Of a DNA stretch of 64,000 nt, positions 1-13,200 are shown piece after piece (within the stretch, counting starts at the first letter, position 1; the number at the start of each line of letters is the position of its first letter). This stretch comes from Ascidia mentula (lineage: Eukaryota; Chordata; Ascidiacea; Phlebobranchia; Ascidiidae): assembly GCA_947561715.1 (NCBI GenBank), contig OX387200.1:9674501-9738500 (forward strand). The letters run 5' to 3'. Below the pieces are notes generated by a model. The model saw only the letters and a program-made list of their open reading frames with translations, did not search any database and was not told the origin of the DNA. Position numbers and translations under genes: made by a program.

Positions 1-145
1 CAATGCATGTGTAGAGGCGAATGATCTGCAATGTTTCCACATCTCTAATAATTACCTTGTATGACACACAGTTAACCAAATATTGGCCGTCAGGTGAAAA
101 CTTGCACAAGCCCTGCGACTGCTTAAACAGTTCAGAGAAATTCAT
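1..145 (-). CDS. WRAP73: WRAP73 (WDR8), first coding exon, cut by window edge
   Basis: The minus strand from 145 down to 1 reads 48 codons plus one base, beginning [20 protein letters not shown] and continuing through a stretch ending [15 protein letters not shown]. This matches the N-terminus of WRAP73, whose vertebrate form starts MNFSEVFK, has [14 protein letters not shown], and then RDVNTLQILQLYTCL. WRAP73 is a WD40-repeat protein of centrosomes and spindle poles that works with SSX2IP in microtubule anchoring and ciliogenesis; that role is family knowledge. The visible part is the start of the first WD repeat. The ATG is the natural start because it aligns with the vertebrate start. An AG dinucleotide lies six to seven bases upstream of it on the minus strand and could be a splice or trans-splice acceptor. 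The rest of the gene is outside the window. Confidence 0.9.
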   Translation of the reverse strand, partial: MNFSELFKQSQGLCKFSPDGQYLVNCVSYKVIIRDVETLQIIRLYTCI

Positions 146-3030
146 TTTGCCTAGTTCAAATATAAACAGGTGAGCTTTTTTACTTAACAACAAAAAACAA
201 TTATGAAACTAGCAAACTACATAAACTTCTCTAGCACTGATCATGAACACATTAGCGTTTGAAGCATTTGCATGAGTAGCGCATTAGCTTTCACAACGAT
301 AATGTTCTTGTATTGCATACGATCATTTATTTTAACAAATGGAAAATAACAGTCACACCGGAAATTTTATACTACTATGTACATATTTTAAATGAAAAGA
401 AAACTGAAAACGGCCAACATATATTATTTACACGATCATACAGATAGTATTGTTTTCTTTTTCATAAATGAATCCACTGTGCACATGTCAATCAACCTAC
501 ATGTTTCTGTAACATGTCAATTTCCCGCGAGCAAAATATTTGTACCTCCGTCCGTTGACTTCGTTACGGGTCGCCGATTTCACTTCCAAACAAAGTTTTT
601 TTTTCTTGTATTGGGATGCTCGTCAAAAAAATTCTCGTGTATCGAGTAAACTAAACAAACCTTGTAAACGTTTATTATTTGAATTGTTATTCTTTATTTT
701 TTATAAAAAAAATTTTTTTTTGATTGAACTTAACATCAACACCAACCTAATAAGTATATTTCAAAACATGGTCAAGTTTATGGTGCGTATTTTTTGAAGT
801 ATTTTGAACGGGTTAATACTGCAGGCACTTTTGTGTGGTTTACTTCATTTATATAAAGATAATCTAATGTCAATAAACACGAATTATTATTATTTAAAAA
901 AGGCCGTGGCGCAGGAAGATTGTGGCTTACCTGAGCCTATTGTGCGCTTCTCAGCTTGTTGAATGGAACCCGAGCTGTGACAATAACGCATATAACAGAT
1001 AATTGTGTTCATAAATATAAAAGTTTGACCGTAGCCATTTGTGCTCGAATCCCGCAGAGTCGCTGAAATATTCTATTATTGCCGTCCGCGAAGATATAAT
1101 GATTTAGTTTCAAGTGGGGAACCGAGCTTGGCTGTCACTATACTCATCTGGCACTTGTACTCTGCACGACAGGGATTTGTAGTAACAGCGGCTTTCTCCG
1201 TCGCAATACCAACATCTATGTGGTTTGTTTAAGGGCAGACTAATCGCGAAAGTTACGTGTCGCTGTACTTATGCGAATCACTCTGACCAGATCGTGGTGA
1301 CGCACACAGGGAAACTTTTACTTAAGTGTGACCACTAAAGAGAAAACGGTTTGTAGAAAAAATGTTGTATGTTCAGAGAGGCAAACTCACCTGGCAGCCT
1401 ATTTGCGATCTATTTTTTATCGTTTAGCAACCACATTTTAGCAGCACCAAGTTGCAGTACGTTTCTAGATAGCATATCTTGTTAGAAAGCCGAGACACAG
1501 ATAAGACTAACCGCAGTGGCAGTATAGCCTAAGATCATCACCAGATTGTAAATTATGCAAAAAGGTTACGTACTATTAAAGATGAAATTGTTAGTTATTG
1601 CCAGAAGAGAGAGAAAATGAAACGATACGCGGTCGAAATCATCCAAGGGCGCGCAACAGTCTATAGCACCTCGTTTGTTATCCCTTTACAACAGACGGAA
1701 GAAAATCATTTGTTGTGTAACACGTGCAGACTGCATAGATGTGCCAGTCATATCAAATTTATTTGCCAGTTTGTTATTCATCGTAGATATCGCGGATAGT
1801 TTGCACACAAAGATTGCCCTATTTTGAACACATATCGGTGGTTGCCTTTGGCTCCTTTTATTATATGTTGGCCCGTCTGACTTTTTACGTGGAAGTTTTA
1901 TTGTGGCAGTGAAAGGAAGGTTAATATGTAACCTAACCAGACAACCAACAATGTCGTGATTGAAGTTTTTTATTCGTTTGTCGGTTTGTTGGAATATCCA
2001 GCAAGGTTACTGTGGAAGTGGAAAAGCACATACCCCCTTGATTCATGTGTTTGGGGACAAAGCGACACCGCCCATTTGCTGTTGACTCGCGCATATGGAA
2101 GCATAGACGGTGGCCACGGGCATATTTGCTTTACAATACAAAGCGTAAATAGAACGGAGCGCGTCGTTTGTACCGAATGAAAGTTTATTTTTAAATTACA
2201 TATTGGATAGAACTGCTAACTGACTGGGTGGAACAAATATTACGGATATAATGGCTAACATATTTGGAATGACGTATATACTGTATGCTAAATATGACGC
2301 CACTGATTAAATCGATTATTAGAAACCATCGTCAACTGTATGTAAATAATATGTTTAATTATCAGTGATTAACCTGTATTTACCTAAATTTCCTAAAGAT
2401 GTTTGGCGTCGCAACTTGAATTTGTGGCAGTGTTGTTTGTTTATATGGTCACTTGCACGCGTTATTTTTAACTTCCATATTTAACTTAATGAATTTTTAT
2501 TTCATTATAAATGGCTCCCCAAAAAGCAATGTCCACGACAAAAGATTAGCTTTAAAAGGGCCGAACACGATCTAGCATGAATTTGCTGATCTGTTTTGGA
2601 ATCAGCAAACAAACAACATTGCCCGCCCCTGATCTTACGGCAACTGAGCAAACACGTGAACAAGCCAAAAATCTCTGAGCACGACCCACATCTTTCTACC
2701 AAGTCCGGTAAAGAGAGGTACTTGTGGTTATCTACTCTAGTTTATAAGTGGTTCGTCGATGTTCACCGCAAAGAATAATGATCGTCTTGGCGGCCAAGGT
2801 CAGGTTTACCTTAAGAGGAAGTTTAAGTTATTGCACTCTATTATTATCAGGGCCAAAATAGAGTGGATGACAAGGATAGCTTGATTAAATTTCGATTGGA
2901 AGACAGCTGGAAAACCTGAAAACTTATTTTTAGTTTGCAATTAATTACAATTTCATTTTTTCTTTTTTATTGAATTCCAGCCCCGTTATCGGCAATTTAA
3001 CAAACACACAATATATAATGTAACGGGAAG
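146..3030. other. intergenic stretch between WRAP73 and the unknown gene
   Basis: AT-rich sequence with only short open frames and no recognisable protein. It separates the minus-strand WRAP73 start from the plus-strand gene at about 3.1 kb, so it may hold promoters for both. A frame at 2596-2709 ending in a possible donor GTAAAG could be an upstream exon of the plus-strand gene, because its phase fits a weak acceptor at about 3032; this is unproven. Confidence 0.5.
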
Positions 3031-3116
3031 TTGCATCTTCTACACCTCCAAACGCACGCCGTAAGGAACCACCAACAATTGCATCTTATATTGCTGTTGA
3101 CATTGGCGAAAGACAA

Positions 3117-5015
3117 ATGTCAAATACATTTCGACAAGACGGTCGAGTCGTTTACAAGAGCGACCAATGTCTTATATCAGCCGAGGGCGACCAAACACCT
3201 CGCAGCACAAATATCGATGACAAAGAAGCAAAAACAATGAGAATCAACATCAAGATGGTGATCCGATGTCCCAGCGCCTCGTTTGAGTTAGAACCCGGAC
3301 TCATAGCGCCTCCAAGCACTCCATCCGAAAAAGTGCCACCAGTACCTGAGTAAGACCATTTTACATACCCTTCTTGTTACGATATATGAGTTGTTTTTAA
3401 TACCCGCAAAGTTGTGTTTATGAGTGACGAATATTAGAATCCGGCAAAATAGTAAGATGGATTGCACGAAACAGACACTATATATAGGAATAGTGATTTT
3501 ATAGCTCACAAATAAAGTAAAAAAAGAAATATTCGAATTTGTCGTCTACAAAGTTAAAGGGAAAGTTAATGAATATTTTTACACACAAGCAACGTGTAGT
3601 TTCCAAGTTAAAACAGCAAAAATCGTGCGTTATTGTTTAAGATTGCAGAAAGAGGATCTATCTAAAAACCAAAAGCAAGATAACGACTGTCGTCATGTCG
3701 CAAATCGACGACCTGAAGAGGACGCAAAGACATCAGTCACCACAAAATCCGCACCTCCAGGACCAAGAGTCCCATTTGGCAAAACCTCCGACAAAACGGA
3801 AACAAGGATTTTATCAAGCAAGAGGCCGCCCAACTACGTGTGGGGATTAACCCGACAGTCTAGGACTAACATGAACCGATCCAAGGTTGTATTGCGGCCG
3901 TTTTCGGAGCGAAGTCGAGCCGCGGATAACCTGTATTGCTTTACCTGTCGACGAAATTCCAACAGCAGTCGTTTGTTACAAAATGCTGGCAGACCCGAGC
4001 TTGGATTTTTTAAGGGAAAGCCCCCACTCACACCCTTCACCAGGCTTGGTTGTTATCGCACGCAACTGAAGACGAAAACTTTTACGTTTCCTGGACGACC
4101 GATGCAGGACGAGCAAACTCGTAAGGTTTCGAACTCGACGGAGGAATGTTGGCATGTTTCCCATTCCGACTTTCCTCCTGCGGTTCCGTCAAATATGGTC
4201 GGTCGCGGGTCGAAGACAACGAAGCAGAGACTGGTATCAGAAGTAATTGCTGAAAAGTTAAATCTTAATTCATCGTGCCAAAATGAAGGTATATTGAAAC
4301 AAACAAGTAAGGATTTCCCATCCAACACCTCTCTGACTATTTATTTAATTGCATCAAAGGCGACTTATAGGAAATAGATGTTTTTAGATTGTTTTTCTTT
4401 AAATCAGCTGTATATTCTCAGGCGAAGAAAGTGGCGCCACCGATCGCACGGAAGACAAAAACAGATTTGATAAAGAGTTTTCTTACTTTTTCGTAAAACG
4501 ACGCGGACTGGTCAAGGGCTTCATGGCCCCTAACCAGCAGGTACTGGCGTAAAACACTGCGTAATGTTTACGTCTTGTTAATAAACAATTTTTTTTATAT
4601 ATTTTAAATTTTAATTAATTTAATAATTAAAAATACAACAAACATAAATTTCTAGCCAGGGGTGAGAAATGAAGAATTTTTTTCATACAAAAGGGTAATA
4701 AAAGAATATTAGTAACATAAGATTTTGCACCAACAGGAACCAATCGCATCCCAAGACGATGGCTCGTATGAAATTCACGAGAATAAAGATGCCCGACAAC
4801 TATCCCCGTTTCGTAGAAACTTGCAATCACATCACCCACCCGCTAGGTGGAGCTCGCGCACCGCTACAGCGACCCAGATTCCTCGCCAGAGAAATACATA
4901 CCATGGAATACAGGACTACTCAGCGTTGGGTCCTGATGACTTGACAAGACACAAAACGAACATGTTGAACAGAGTAACACTCACACCTTTTCAGAAACGT
5001 AGATACTGCACATAA
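3117..5015 (+). CDS. four-exon gene, basic low-complexity protein of unknown function
   Basis: Proposed coding exons are 3117-3349, 3642-4288, 4422-4540 and 4737-5015, giving 425 aa with every junction in phase. Donors are GTAAGA, GTATAT and GTACTG; the last two acceptors follow TATTCTCAG and CACCAACAG. The second exon carries a long open frame of about 215 codons. The acceptor at 3642 (after TTTAAG) keeps that frame; a stronger-looking AG seven bases later would shift it. I do not recognise the protein. It is rich in Ser, Thr, Pro, Arg and Lys, probably largely disordered, with tracts such as RPPNYVWGLTRQSRTN, QNAGRPELGFFKGKPP and RFDKEFSYFFVKRRGLVKGF, and ends ALGPDDLTRHKTNMLNR then FQKRRYCT. 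There is no signal peptide or membrane segment. The start is uncertain: the frame stays open upstream to about 3032, and a further exon near 2596-2709 is possible. Confidence 0.6.
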
Positions 5016-8000
5016 CATTGTTCATTTCGGAAACGCCTCTGAAGAGATTCTGTGATGTTACATAAATTAAAAGTTATAAGTTGCAATGCACCTTTTCTGC
5101 GATGTTAATATCCTTTAGGTAGGTTGCAATTCGTTCGTTTCATTAGCTTGACGTTTTGTACTGCATGCACACCATATTTTAAACACGGGCTGATTAGAAC
5201 AAAATGTTCGCATTGTTCCGTTGTCCCCCAAAACATGCTTGCATTTCCTTTGGATGCTCGAGTGTTTCAACAACGCTCACCGTGAGCGGACACTTGGCTT
5301 AAACCATATTGTGACGTTCCAGGGTAGTTAGAGGCAAGGGCGTGACGAAGGGTCGAACGGCAGTCCATATTTCGGCGAAAGACGGAATTAACCCGTGTGT
5401 CATTTGTTCCGCCTAATCCGTGACCCCGAAACAGAAACGCAGACTGTGCACTTTGCCGGTATACCGTATCCTACCCGGGACGCGAAACATAATTAGTAAC
5501 ACTAGTTGCTTTGCGTTGTCGAAACGGAGTACCTTACGGAGCTGTTATGGTTAGAACACTATACCGCCGGTAGTCCTTCCCACTTGAACTTGTCTCTTTG
5601 CCTAAATCCTGCAGAAATGTGCTAATTGAAACAAAACGCCACTTTTTACTGTTGTTTGTGATCTCGGCTCACCTGCAAACTCTACCTTTGAAGTGCTGAC
5701 CAACACAATTTACTTCCTTATACATATTATCGCTAAAAAGTTTCCCGGGAAAAATTCTAATGCGAGATCTGGGGTACTTCAATGCTATTGGAATCCCTCA
5801 CTGCTTGGTAGTTATAACTGTTGTGAAAGCGTTTGCACTATTAGCCGTATATATTCTGCAGTAAGAGTTAAATAAACGGAAGGCGACAAGAGCAAACGAT
5901 GACATTTTTGTAAATCAGGTGTGTCAACTATCGAGTATAAAAGCAAAAACATTTTGTTTTTCTATCCATCGCTAAACGGTCGTTGTGTGAATTGACTTCG
6001 TCCCACAGATGTTTTCTTTTTCACTATGACAACAACCCGCTTTAGTTGTCATGAATCGGGCACTATTAGGTAAAAACAAATGGCTTCGTGTTGTAAGCCG
6101 TCTCAAAATTCTAAACTCCAAAGCGTTTTTATTGTGATAAAAAAACAAGAGCTCGATTCCAATGGCAGACGACCCGTCTGTTTCGCGACGGCGCTGACAG
6201 GTCGGTGTGGTTGCTCATGGCACTGAAAATAAAACGCGACAAAGCTGTCGTTCGACTATCCTCGCTCCACATGGACGCGCGACTCTGAAAACATTCGATC
6301 CACCTATGATCAATGGCTTAGTAAACAGTTCCCGGCGCGTCAAGCTACTAATGGCCCCCCATCGTGTAGCTGTTAAGGGTAGACGCCCGACAGCAACGCC
6401 ACTGTCGCATGTCGCCTGTTGTTGGGCGCGATTTCTGTCCCGAATTCAAAGCGCCCGACGTCAATCACAGAACGCTTGGACGCATCACAATACCTCGATC
6501 GGTTCCGGATTGACGGCCCCTGCCGCCTAGTGCGGGTGATACAGTTCCAGGCATGCAATGTTTCCTGCCGTAAATCGGCCATTTTGAAAAAAATCATACA
6601 GTCGTTGATTAGTTTTTAAGGCGTTGGGAAAATTCATACATGTATGTGTATAATGTGTAACATATAGTTTAAACAGATTAAAAAAGGGAGAAATTAAAAA
6701 TGTTACATAATATCCGGCATTTACTAATTCGCATTTTCCAAACAAATGAAAAATGTTCGAAACAAGTGTATTTGTCGTTGTGTAAATAGTAAGCCTAAAA
6801 ATAATGTTTTGGTAAATGGTGCTCTCTGCGGATTCATAGGTCAGCTTATGACAAGCGCGATTATTCTAAATGCAAAGGGTCACCGACGGTGACACAATAG
6901 CGCAGGAGATAAGCCGCAAAATGGCAACATACCGCCGGTGCCGACTCAACAAAAAATTGTACCGGGAGCGGTTCTGGGTCCCGGAGCTCCAAGCGAAACA
7001 CTACCACGTCAATCAACCTTGGCACTGGCCTCGCCCGACGCTCCACTATTTGCATGACTTATCAACTTTTCATGGGAATTGATTTCGAAGCGCCGCGGCG
7101 GTGAGCGCGCAGTGGCCGTCTAAGCTCCCAGAACGTGACGGTGGAACCCAAGCGCGACCCGCGCGGTCCCTCTCATCGCCAAGTTCAAAAACGGGAGGCA
7201 CCAAAAACGTGAACAACGTCGGATGAGAAGTGCCGAAGATAGCGAGGTGTTTGCGCTCGCGCCTTACCCGGACACAAGTAAGTTTTTTAACAAAACTCTT
7301 CCCAAAGTGGGACACGAGGACTAATGAGCTGAGCCAGGAGGCCATGGGAACATTCAACCGAGCATCATCAAAGCACCTGAAGCCCCACAATTCTGATACG
7401 CACATACAGATTCCAAAACAGTGAAGTTCAAATATTGAATTTGAAACTCAGTGTCTTTACGCTTCGCTTAAGACAAATCAGCATGCTATAATCTAACGTG
7501 CAGAAATGCCTGCACGTTTCGGCAACACAGAGCGTTTTAGATCTTCAAATGCGCTTCTATAAACACACCCAGAGTTTAAAATAAAGTATCTGTTTGCATT
7601 ATAGTTCATTGATGACAGGTGTATCTCTAGAGACCAAGGTTTGGGGTCATCTTGACCTCATACTATCTAAAAGGGTCGTTTACTTGCAAGTCGAAACTAT
7701 CTCTCTTCCTTGCCGGAAGCGAACCTTTAATCGCCGCCTGTTTCAAAAGCTCACTGCACTTTGGAAGCTGAGCACCGAGGGCAAACCTAATCGGAACAAC
7801 AGAGATCGGAAACAACCACTCCAAGCTTAAATTAGATCGACAAGTGATCCCGTTTGATGTCACGGCCAAGTAGTCTGAAGACGATTTAACCAATCAGCGC
7901 CAGCACATGCGAACACTACCCCGTTTGTGCGTCACTGGTCCTGGGTGATGCAAGGCGGAATAAATTTACGTTTATATTAGTTGGATCGGTTTTGTTTTCA

Positions 8001-9883
8001 TTGTAAATGGCGGAGCATCTTTGAAAAGGGATTGTTCGCACGCGAATAGTTCTCTGCTGTCAGAGCACCTGTCTGAGTTAAAATAAAGCTTCAGATTGAA
8101 TGTCACAACGCAAATCAGGAAAATACGTTAAAATTGGGTTTGCTGCTCATTATTTATTTGCAGAAGAGTGGGAAGTGACAAGCGAGTCAACTAACCACGT
8201 CGCTACTACAAATCCAAACTGTGTCATTTTGTTTTGCATTCCTGAACGTGATTTTATGAATAACAACGTCCTGTTCATTTAAGGGTTCACCGATATATCG
8301 TCCGCAGAAGGCATGACGTTTTCCATGCAATTAGTAATGTGATTTTAAGAATGGTTGTTTTGATGCTACAACATCTATGTTTGTGTATCTGACAAAGTCG
8401 CTATGGTTAATCGTATTATAATATTTATTTTTGTTGCTGCCATTGCTCAAACTATCATAACACAGGCCAAAACACAATGTATTAATAAGCTGGTCATTTT
8501 CGAGAAACTGTCAACGCAATCTTACGAATTCTAAGTTTGCGTGTGAGGCTGGCCAAGAACTTACCCGCTTGTGACGTTGGGTCTGACGGTGTGTGGCCCA
8601 CATCGGTGTCAGGTTCCAGCGGTCAGGCGACCTTCTCGCAGGTGCAGGCAATAAGCGGCATTGAATCAACAGAGAGATGAGAGCAAGGGGTGATAACTAT
8701 AGATTGTAAATGGCTTCAAGAGACGCCACATTAACTCTACTTTAGCAGTGGTTACTGTGTGGGTGAAACACGAGCTAAACCGTGATCAGCGTAAACCTTG
8801 TGATTTCAACCCCGCCATTTGTCATCTCATTCGTTACATGTGACTCTTAGCGGCTACTAATTAATGCTAAACATAACCAACTATCCTACATGTACTTTTG
8901 GATACGGTAGGTGCAAAACGTCAAAAACTTCCCTGTAGTGTGGACGTGTCTACAGCTCGGCCTTGTTGAAACCCTTATGACGACAAGTCAAGCATGCAGT
9001 GGCCTTTTCCTGATAGAGATGCAGTTTGAGTGCACAACTAGTTCTCGAGAAAACGCGGTGGGAGCGCCGACTTGTAACCGGACTCCTCGCATTCCGAAGA
9101 GCTAATCACCTTTGACCTCGGGACTAGGAAAAACAAAAGCGGCCGTCATCTTGGTCGGGGTGGCAAGTGGCTGCAGGAGATTTATCGCAAGATCGCCTCT
9201 AGGGGATCAAGTTCAAATACGCGCCTTCTGCTAGGTACAGTGGTCGTTCATTTCGATGCATTTTGAATTAACAATCGTTAGTTTCTGTGTCATGTATGTT
9301 TTTTCTGTTGAAATTGTAATATTCAAACGGTTTTCAATTTTTCCCTGGGAATATTTTGTTTACGCCTTTTGTTTCTTAATTATGACACTGGAATAAAAAT
9401 CAGGTTGTTTGGTATATTTATCCAACGTAAATATTGTTGCTAAACTTATGTCCAGACTTTGACCCATCGAAGAAAACTGGCCACAACTGTCGCAGACAAG
9501 CAAGAGGTTAAAGGCCAGACGGACATTTTCGCATTCTTGCACGAACTGGACAGTGACAGGGGGCAGCACGCAGGTCAAGTCTACCCAACAGTACCGCCAG
9601 GTAGCCATGGAAACATCACCGTTTGTCTGTAATGCTATACAACAGCGCTTCGGAAATGCGTGCCAATTACCTGCAACCGTTGAAGTCATGACAACATACA
9701 CACAGATATTTAATTACAGTTGAATGTCGAAGAGTCTCGAGCACATCACACTGTGTACTTACCACGGGCATAAAGGCATGTAGTAGTTGCTTGACCAACA
9801 GTTCCCTAATTTAATCCTTCAATACAACAAGTTTAAGTGGACGAAACCGTCATGCCACATTTCCTTTTAGTTTAAGGTTTAGG
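5016..9883. other. gene-free stretch downstream of the unknown gene
   Basis: Short open frames only, up to about 110 codons, none resembling a known family and none with convincing splice context. A clean 9-bp hairpin sits at 7495-7518. GC-richer patches, for example about 6150-6550, 7080-7320 and 8560-8660, stand out against the AT-rich background and could be regulatory, but I cannot show that. Confidence 0.4.
7495..7518. repeat. perfect 9-bp inverted repeat (hairpin)
   Basis: AACGTGCAG, a six-base spacer, then CTGCACGTT form a perfect inverted repeat, followed by TCGGC. The right half with its flank (AAATGCCTGCACGTTTCGGC) recurs with one extra C at 28131-28151 in COUP-TF intron 2. On the minus strand it reads GCC-GAA followed by an 8-bp hairpin, which resembles the GAA plus stem III half of a hammerhead ribozyme, but no CUGAUGA box lies upstream. 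Confidence 0.6.
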
Positions 9884-10260
9884 ACTGTGGTTCGCAAACT
9901 TTTTGGGGCCGCGGCACACTTGGATCCTTTGGATTCGTTTGCGGCACACCAAGCTGTTAAGTCGGTTTTAAATGAAGCTACATTAAAACTACACGACAGA
10001 AAATAGTCACGTTAAAGTAAGTGAGCTACATTGTACATAAGCGTTAGCAACTAATGCGAAGTATTCATGTTGGTGTCATCAAAATGTCTTTACTCGCTAT
10101 CTCATCCACAGCTTTCAGTTGAAAACGTTGTTTGTTCCTAAATAATTACATGGATAAATTACTTGTATATTGTTTCTAATCTAAAATCTATTTTTGTATT
10201 GTAAAACTTTCGAGGCACTCCTGAGACCGTCTCACGGCACACAGTTTGGGAAACCCGGAT
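9884..10260. mobile_element. hAT-type non-autonomous element (MITE) with 8-bp target duplication
   Basis: The left end reads ACTGTGGTTCGCAAACTTTT and the right end, inverted, reads ATCCGGGTTTCCCAAACTGT, an imperfect terminal inverted repeat with shared GGTT and AAACT blocks. Inside, both ends carry a GGCACAC tract in inverted orientation. The flanks are GGTTTAGG (9876-9883) and GGTTTAGC (10261-10268), an 8-bp target-site duplication with one mismatch, as hAT transposases make. At 377 bp with no coding capacity it is a deletion derivative or MITE. The diverged ends suggest it is not recent. Confidence 0.65.
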
Positions 10261-13200
10261 GGTTTAGCATCATAGTTTTCTTCGACATAATTCTGTGGAA
10301 CTCTGTGGTAAATGCCCTAATCCTATATGTTTCAAGAATTTATAATAAACTGAATTACTTTTTCAATAAGTATATACATAAAAATGGTTTGGTTGTCATA
10401 GGATTTTACGTAAGAGGGCGGAACTAATAACTCACAAAAACAAGAAAAACACTTTGCACTGAAAGCAAATTTTCTCAAACCACCACTCGTTTGCGACATT
10501 GTAACGTTCTTAGTGTATCCTGGTCTACATTATTTGTTCACAAATCACAAGCGATATTTTGAAAAAGCGTTTCTCCTTCACCGTTGCGACCGCAGCTATC
10601 GCTAAGCGTAAACCGTATACACCACACCGTGTAATTGAATCTAAGTATTTAAATCGCCAATGGCGAAACACAATTCGATCCTATAGGCCAGCTGATGGCC
10701 AAACCCTTATCAACAGGCGCTGTTGGCGCCACAACAAAACGAATTCACTGGTAACCGAAGAAGTTAAGCTAACTACATAGATGTTAAAAATTGGGTCACA
10801 CCGAACATACGCGACTTTTGTTTGCTTATTCAGTAAATACTATGTCTAGGTTTGTAAATTCTGCACACTTATTACATTTTTTTTGCTGCACAAAAAATTC
10901 TTTTGGGCATAAAAGAAAAATACTGAGGTATAATAAATTTATCGAAATTGGCACAAGTCACGCTAAATTACTTTCATGTTTGACATTTTAAGGTTGAATC
11001 CAGTGCTCTTGTGGGTCTCTTCAAGCCGAAGACATGAAATTTTTGAACTTGGGTCTACTTGAAACTTGACTCGAGGGGCCTTTCGAGTGCCCTGTCGCAC
11101 TCGTGGCTCGTGCCACTCACTGGATTAGCCCTTGTTCGGCAACAGCCACACACAAATTTTAGGCCCGAAAGACTTGTGTGACGTAACAATCGTACCAGTA
11201 TTTCCAAGAAGTTGACTACTTTTATGTTGTCCAGTTCAGTAACAGAGTTTGTGTAGTATAGGCTGTCGATAAGAGAATTGTTTTTGTTTTTGGTCGATTT
11301 TCAAGACACTTAAAATGCTGGAACATAAATAATCTAGACACTATAATAGCTACAATATGCAATCCTATTTTTATAGCATTGAATTGGTGTTCTGTGATAC
11401 ATTATAAATTTACAGTGATGTATGAATGTTATTGCCTTCGTGATATCAGTGTTTAGAAAAGGTTGGATTACCCTTTTTTATGTAACCAACAGTGTTTAGA
11501 TGCAATCTCGAAAGACATTGTTGGTTTCACACAGGAAACATCACGGCATTCTACCCAAAGTGCTTGGTAAATCGCTGTTGCAAAGACGAACAGATCCTTG
11601 TTTCCCAAATTACATTAAAAAGGTTTGGTTTGTGAAAGTTAACTTGGCCTTGAAGTTATTCGAATACTATGTTGACTTTATTGCAAGCCGCACAAATGGT
11701 TGGGTAAAAAAACTTGATTAACCTCAGATTACAATCAAGCAACTACATTTCACGGGGAAACTACCTTGTTTAGTGCTGTATGAATATATACGATCGTCTA
11801 AACTGCATGCTATTATTCTGTGCTGGGTCTTCTAAAAGTTAACAATTTGTTTTCTTGACTTGCAAAAGCGTGTCCATCTAGAATAATGCTATGTGCTCGT
11901 TACATCGTTTCAATGTTATTTTATCAATTGTGTCCAAATATACAAGGCCGCCACTCATGGGATGGCTCAACACCGCACACTTTTCCGGCACTTCGCTATC
12001 TCCAAAAATAGACGCAATTTTCGGCGCGCATATTAACTGGCAATAATTGCTTGTAAACATCAACCCACAACAAACCATTTGTCCAGTCGATCAATCGCAG
12101 ACAAGCTCAGAACACCTGGGAGAGAAGTTCTTTCAAGGCGGCGGTCGGTTGTTTTTGCGACGGATCGCTTTCGTTCCCAGGCGACAATTTTGCTGTCTGT
12201 AAGGGCCCATAATTTTGCGCGCGTGCAAAGGGGGGTATTTTTAGAGGCGAGCGGTCGCTTCCGTCTATTGTTGGGCAAATTAGGTGCCGTGCAAATAAAC
12301 AAAAGTGCACGCTCGCGTGCCCAAACTTGATTGCGGCTTATCAGCGGGAAGTTACCCTACAAACATGCCGTTGGGCGACCTTTTCACCTTGCGCTACAAC
12401 GCCGCCCTCTCACGCACATTGTCGAGGTGCGACGCTTTGGGCTTCGAAAGGCAAAGGTCACATGTTTACCTCCTAATTTTGCCTACAGATTTGCGGGTGA
12501 TTTAATATTCTGCGGTTTAAAAATATCAACCGCTTGTTGGAATGCTTGAAATATGCTGTCAAATCAAAAACAGTTACTACACCAATATAAATCACAACAA
12601 AATAGTGAAGGGTTCACGTCCCTTATTGGATTGAAAAAAATTGCATTTGAGTTGCACACTATCAAAATATTTGTGTTGGAACATGACATAATGTGGCTGA
12701 CCCTTGGCACAGTTACCCAGAAGTAGTGACATGGCAAAAGCTTCGTTGCTGCTGGGTGAAATGAAATCACAAGAATCAATCCGGTAGAATTTTGGATTAC
12801 CAGTACAACTGTTTATTATATTTTTAAGATGTTTACTATAGAAAAGGCAATAAATAAAAAAAATAATATAGTTGCACAGCTAGGCACAAAAAACCAATAT
12901 TGTTTCTTCGAAACGAAATTAAACCCTGATTAGTATTTTCTTTTACTTATCAACGCGGTGGCACGGTAACGACGATTTTCGCTGTTACAAAACACACTAA
13001 ATTGTCGAAAGATCATCGGGGTTGTGTAAGTAAAAATTGGTGACTGAACAAAGAAGTAATGCTTTTTAAATCGACGTTGGGGTGAAGGGTGGCAACACGA
13101 ACAGTTGGCTTGCTATTTAACGTTTCATGGGCAATCCGCACTTAGCGCAAAGCCACAATAAACGTTGAATTGGAAGAAAACTCTTTACGTCGATAAAGTG

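Noticed and set aside
4013-4120. Alternative reading of exon 2 of the 3.1-kb gene in another frame (ATEDENFYVSW tract)
   Set aside because: It reads plausibly for about 35 codons and meets a GTAAG, but there is a stop just upstream and no in-phase acceptor was found, whereas the chosen frame is open across the whole exon with consistent junctions.
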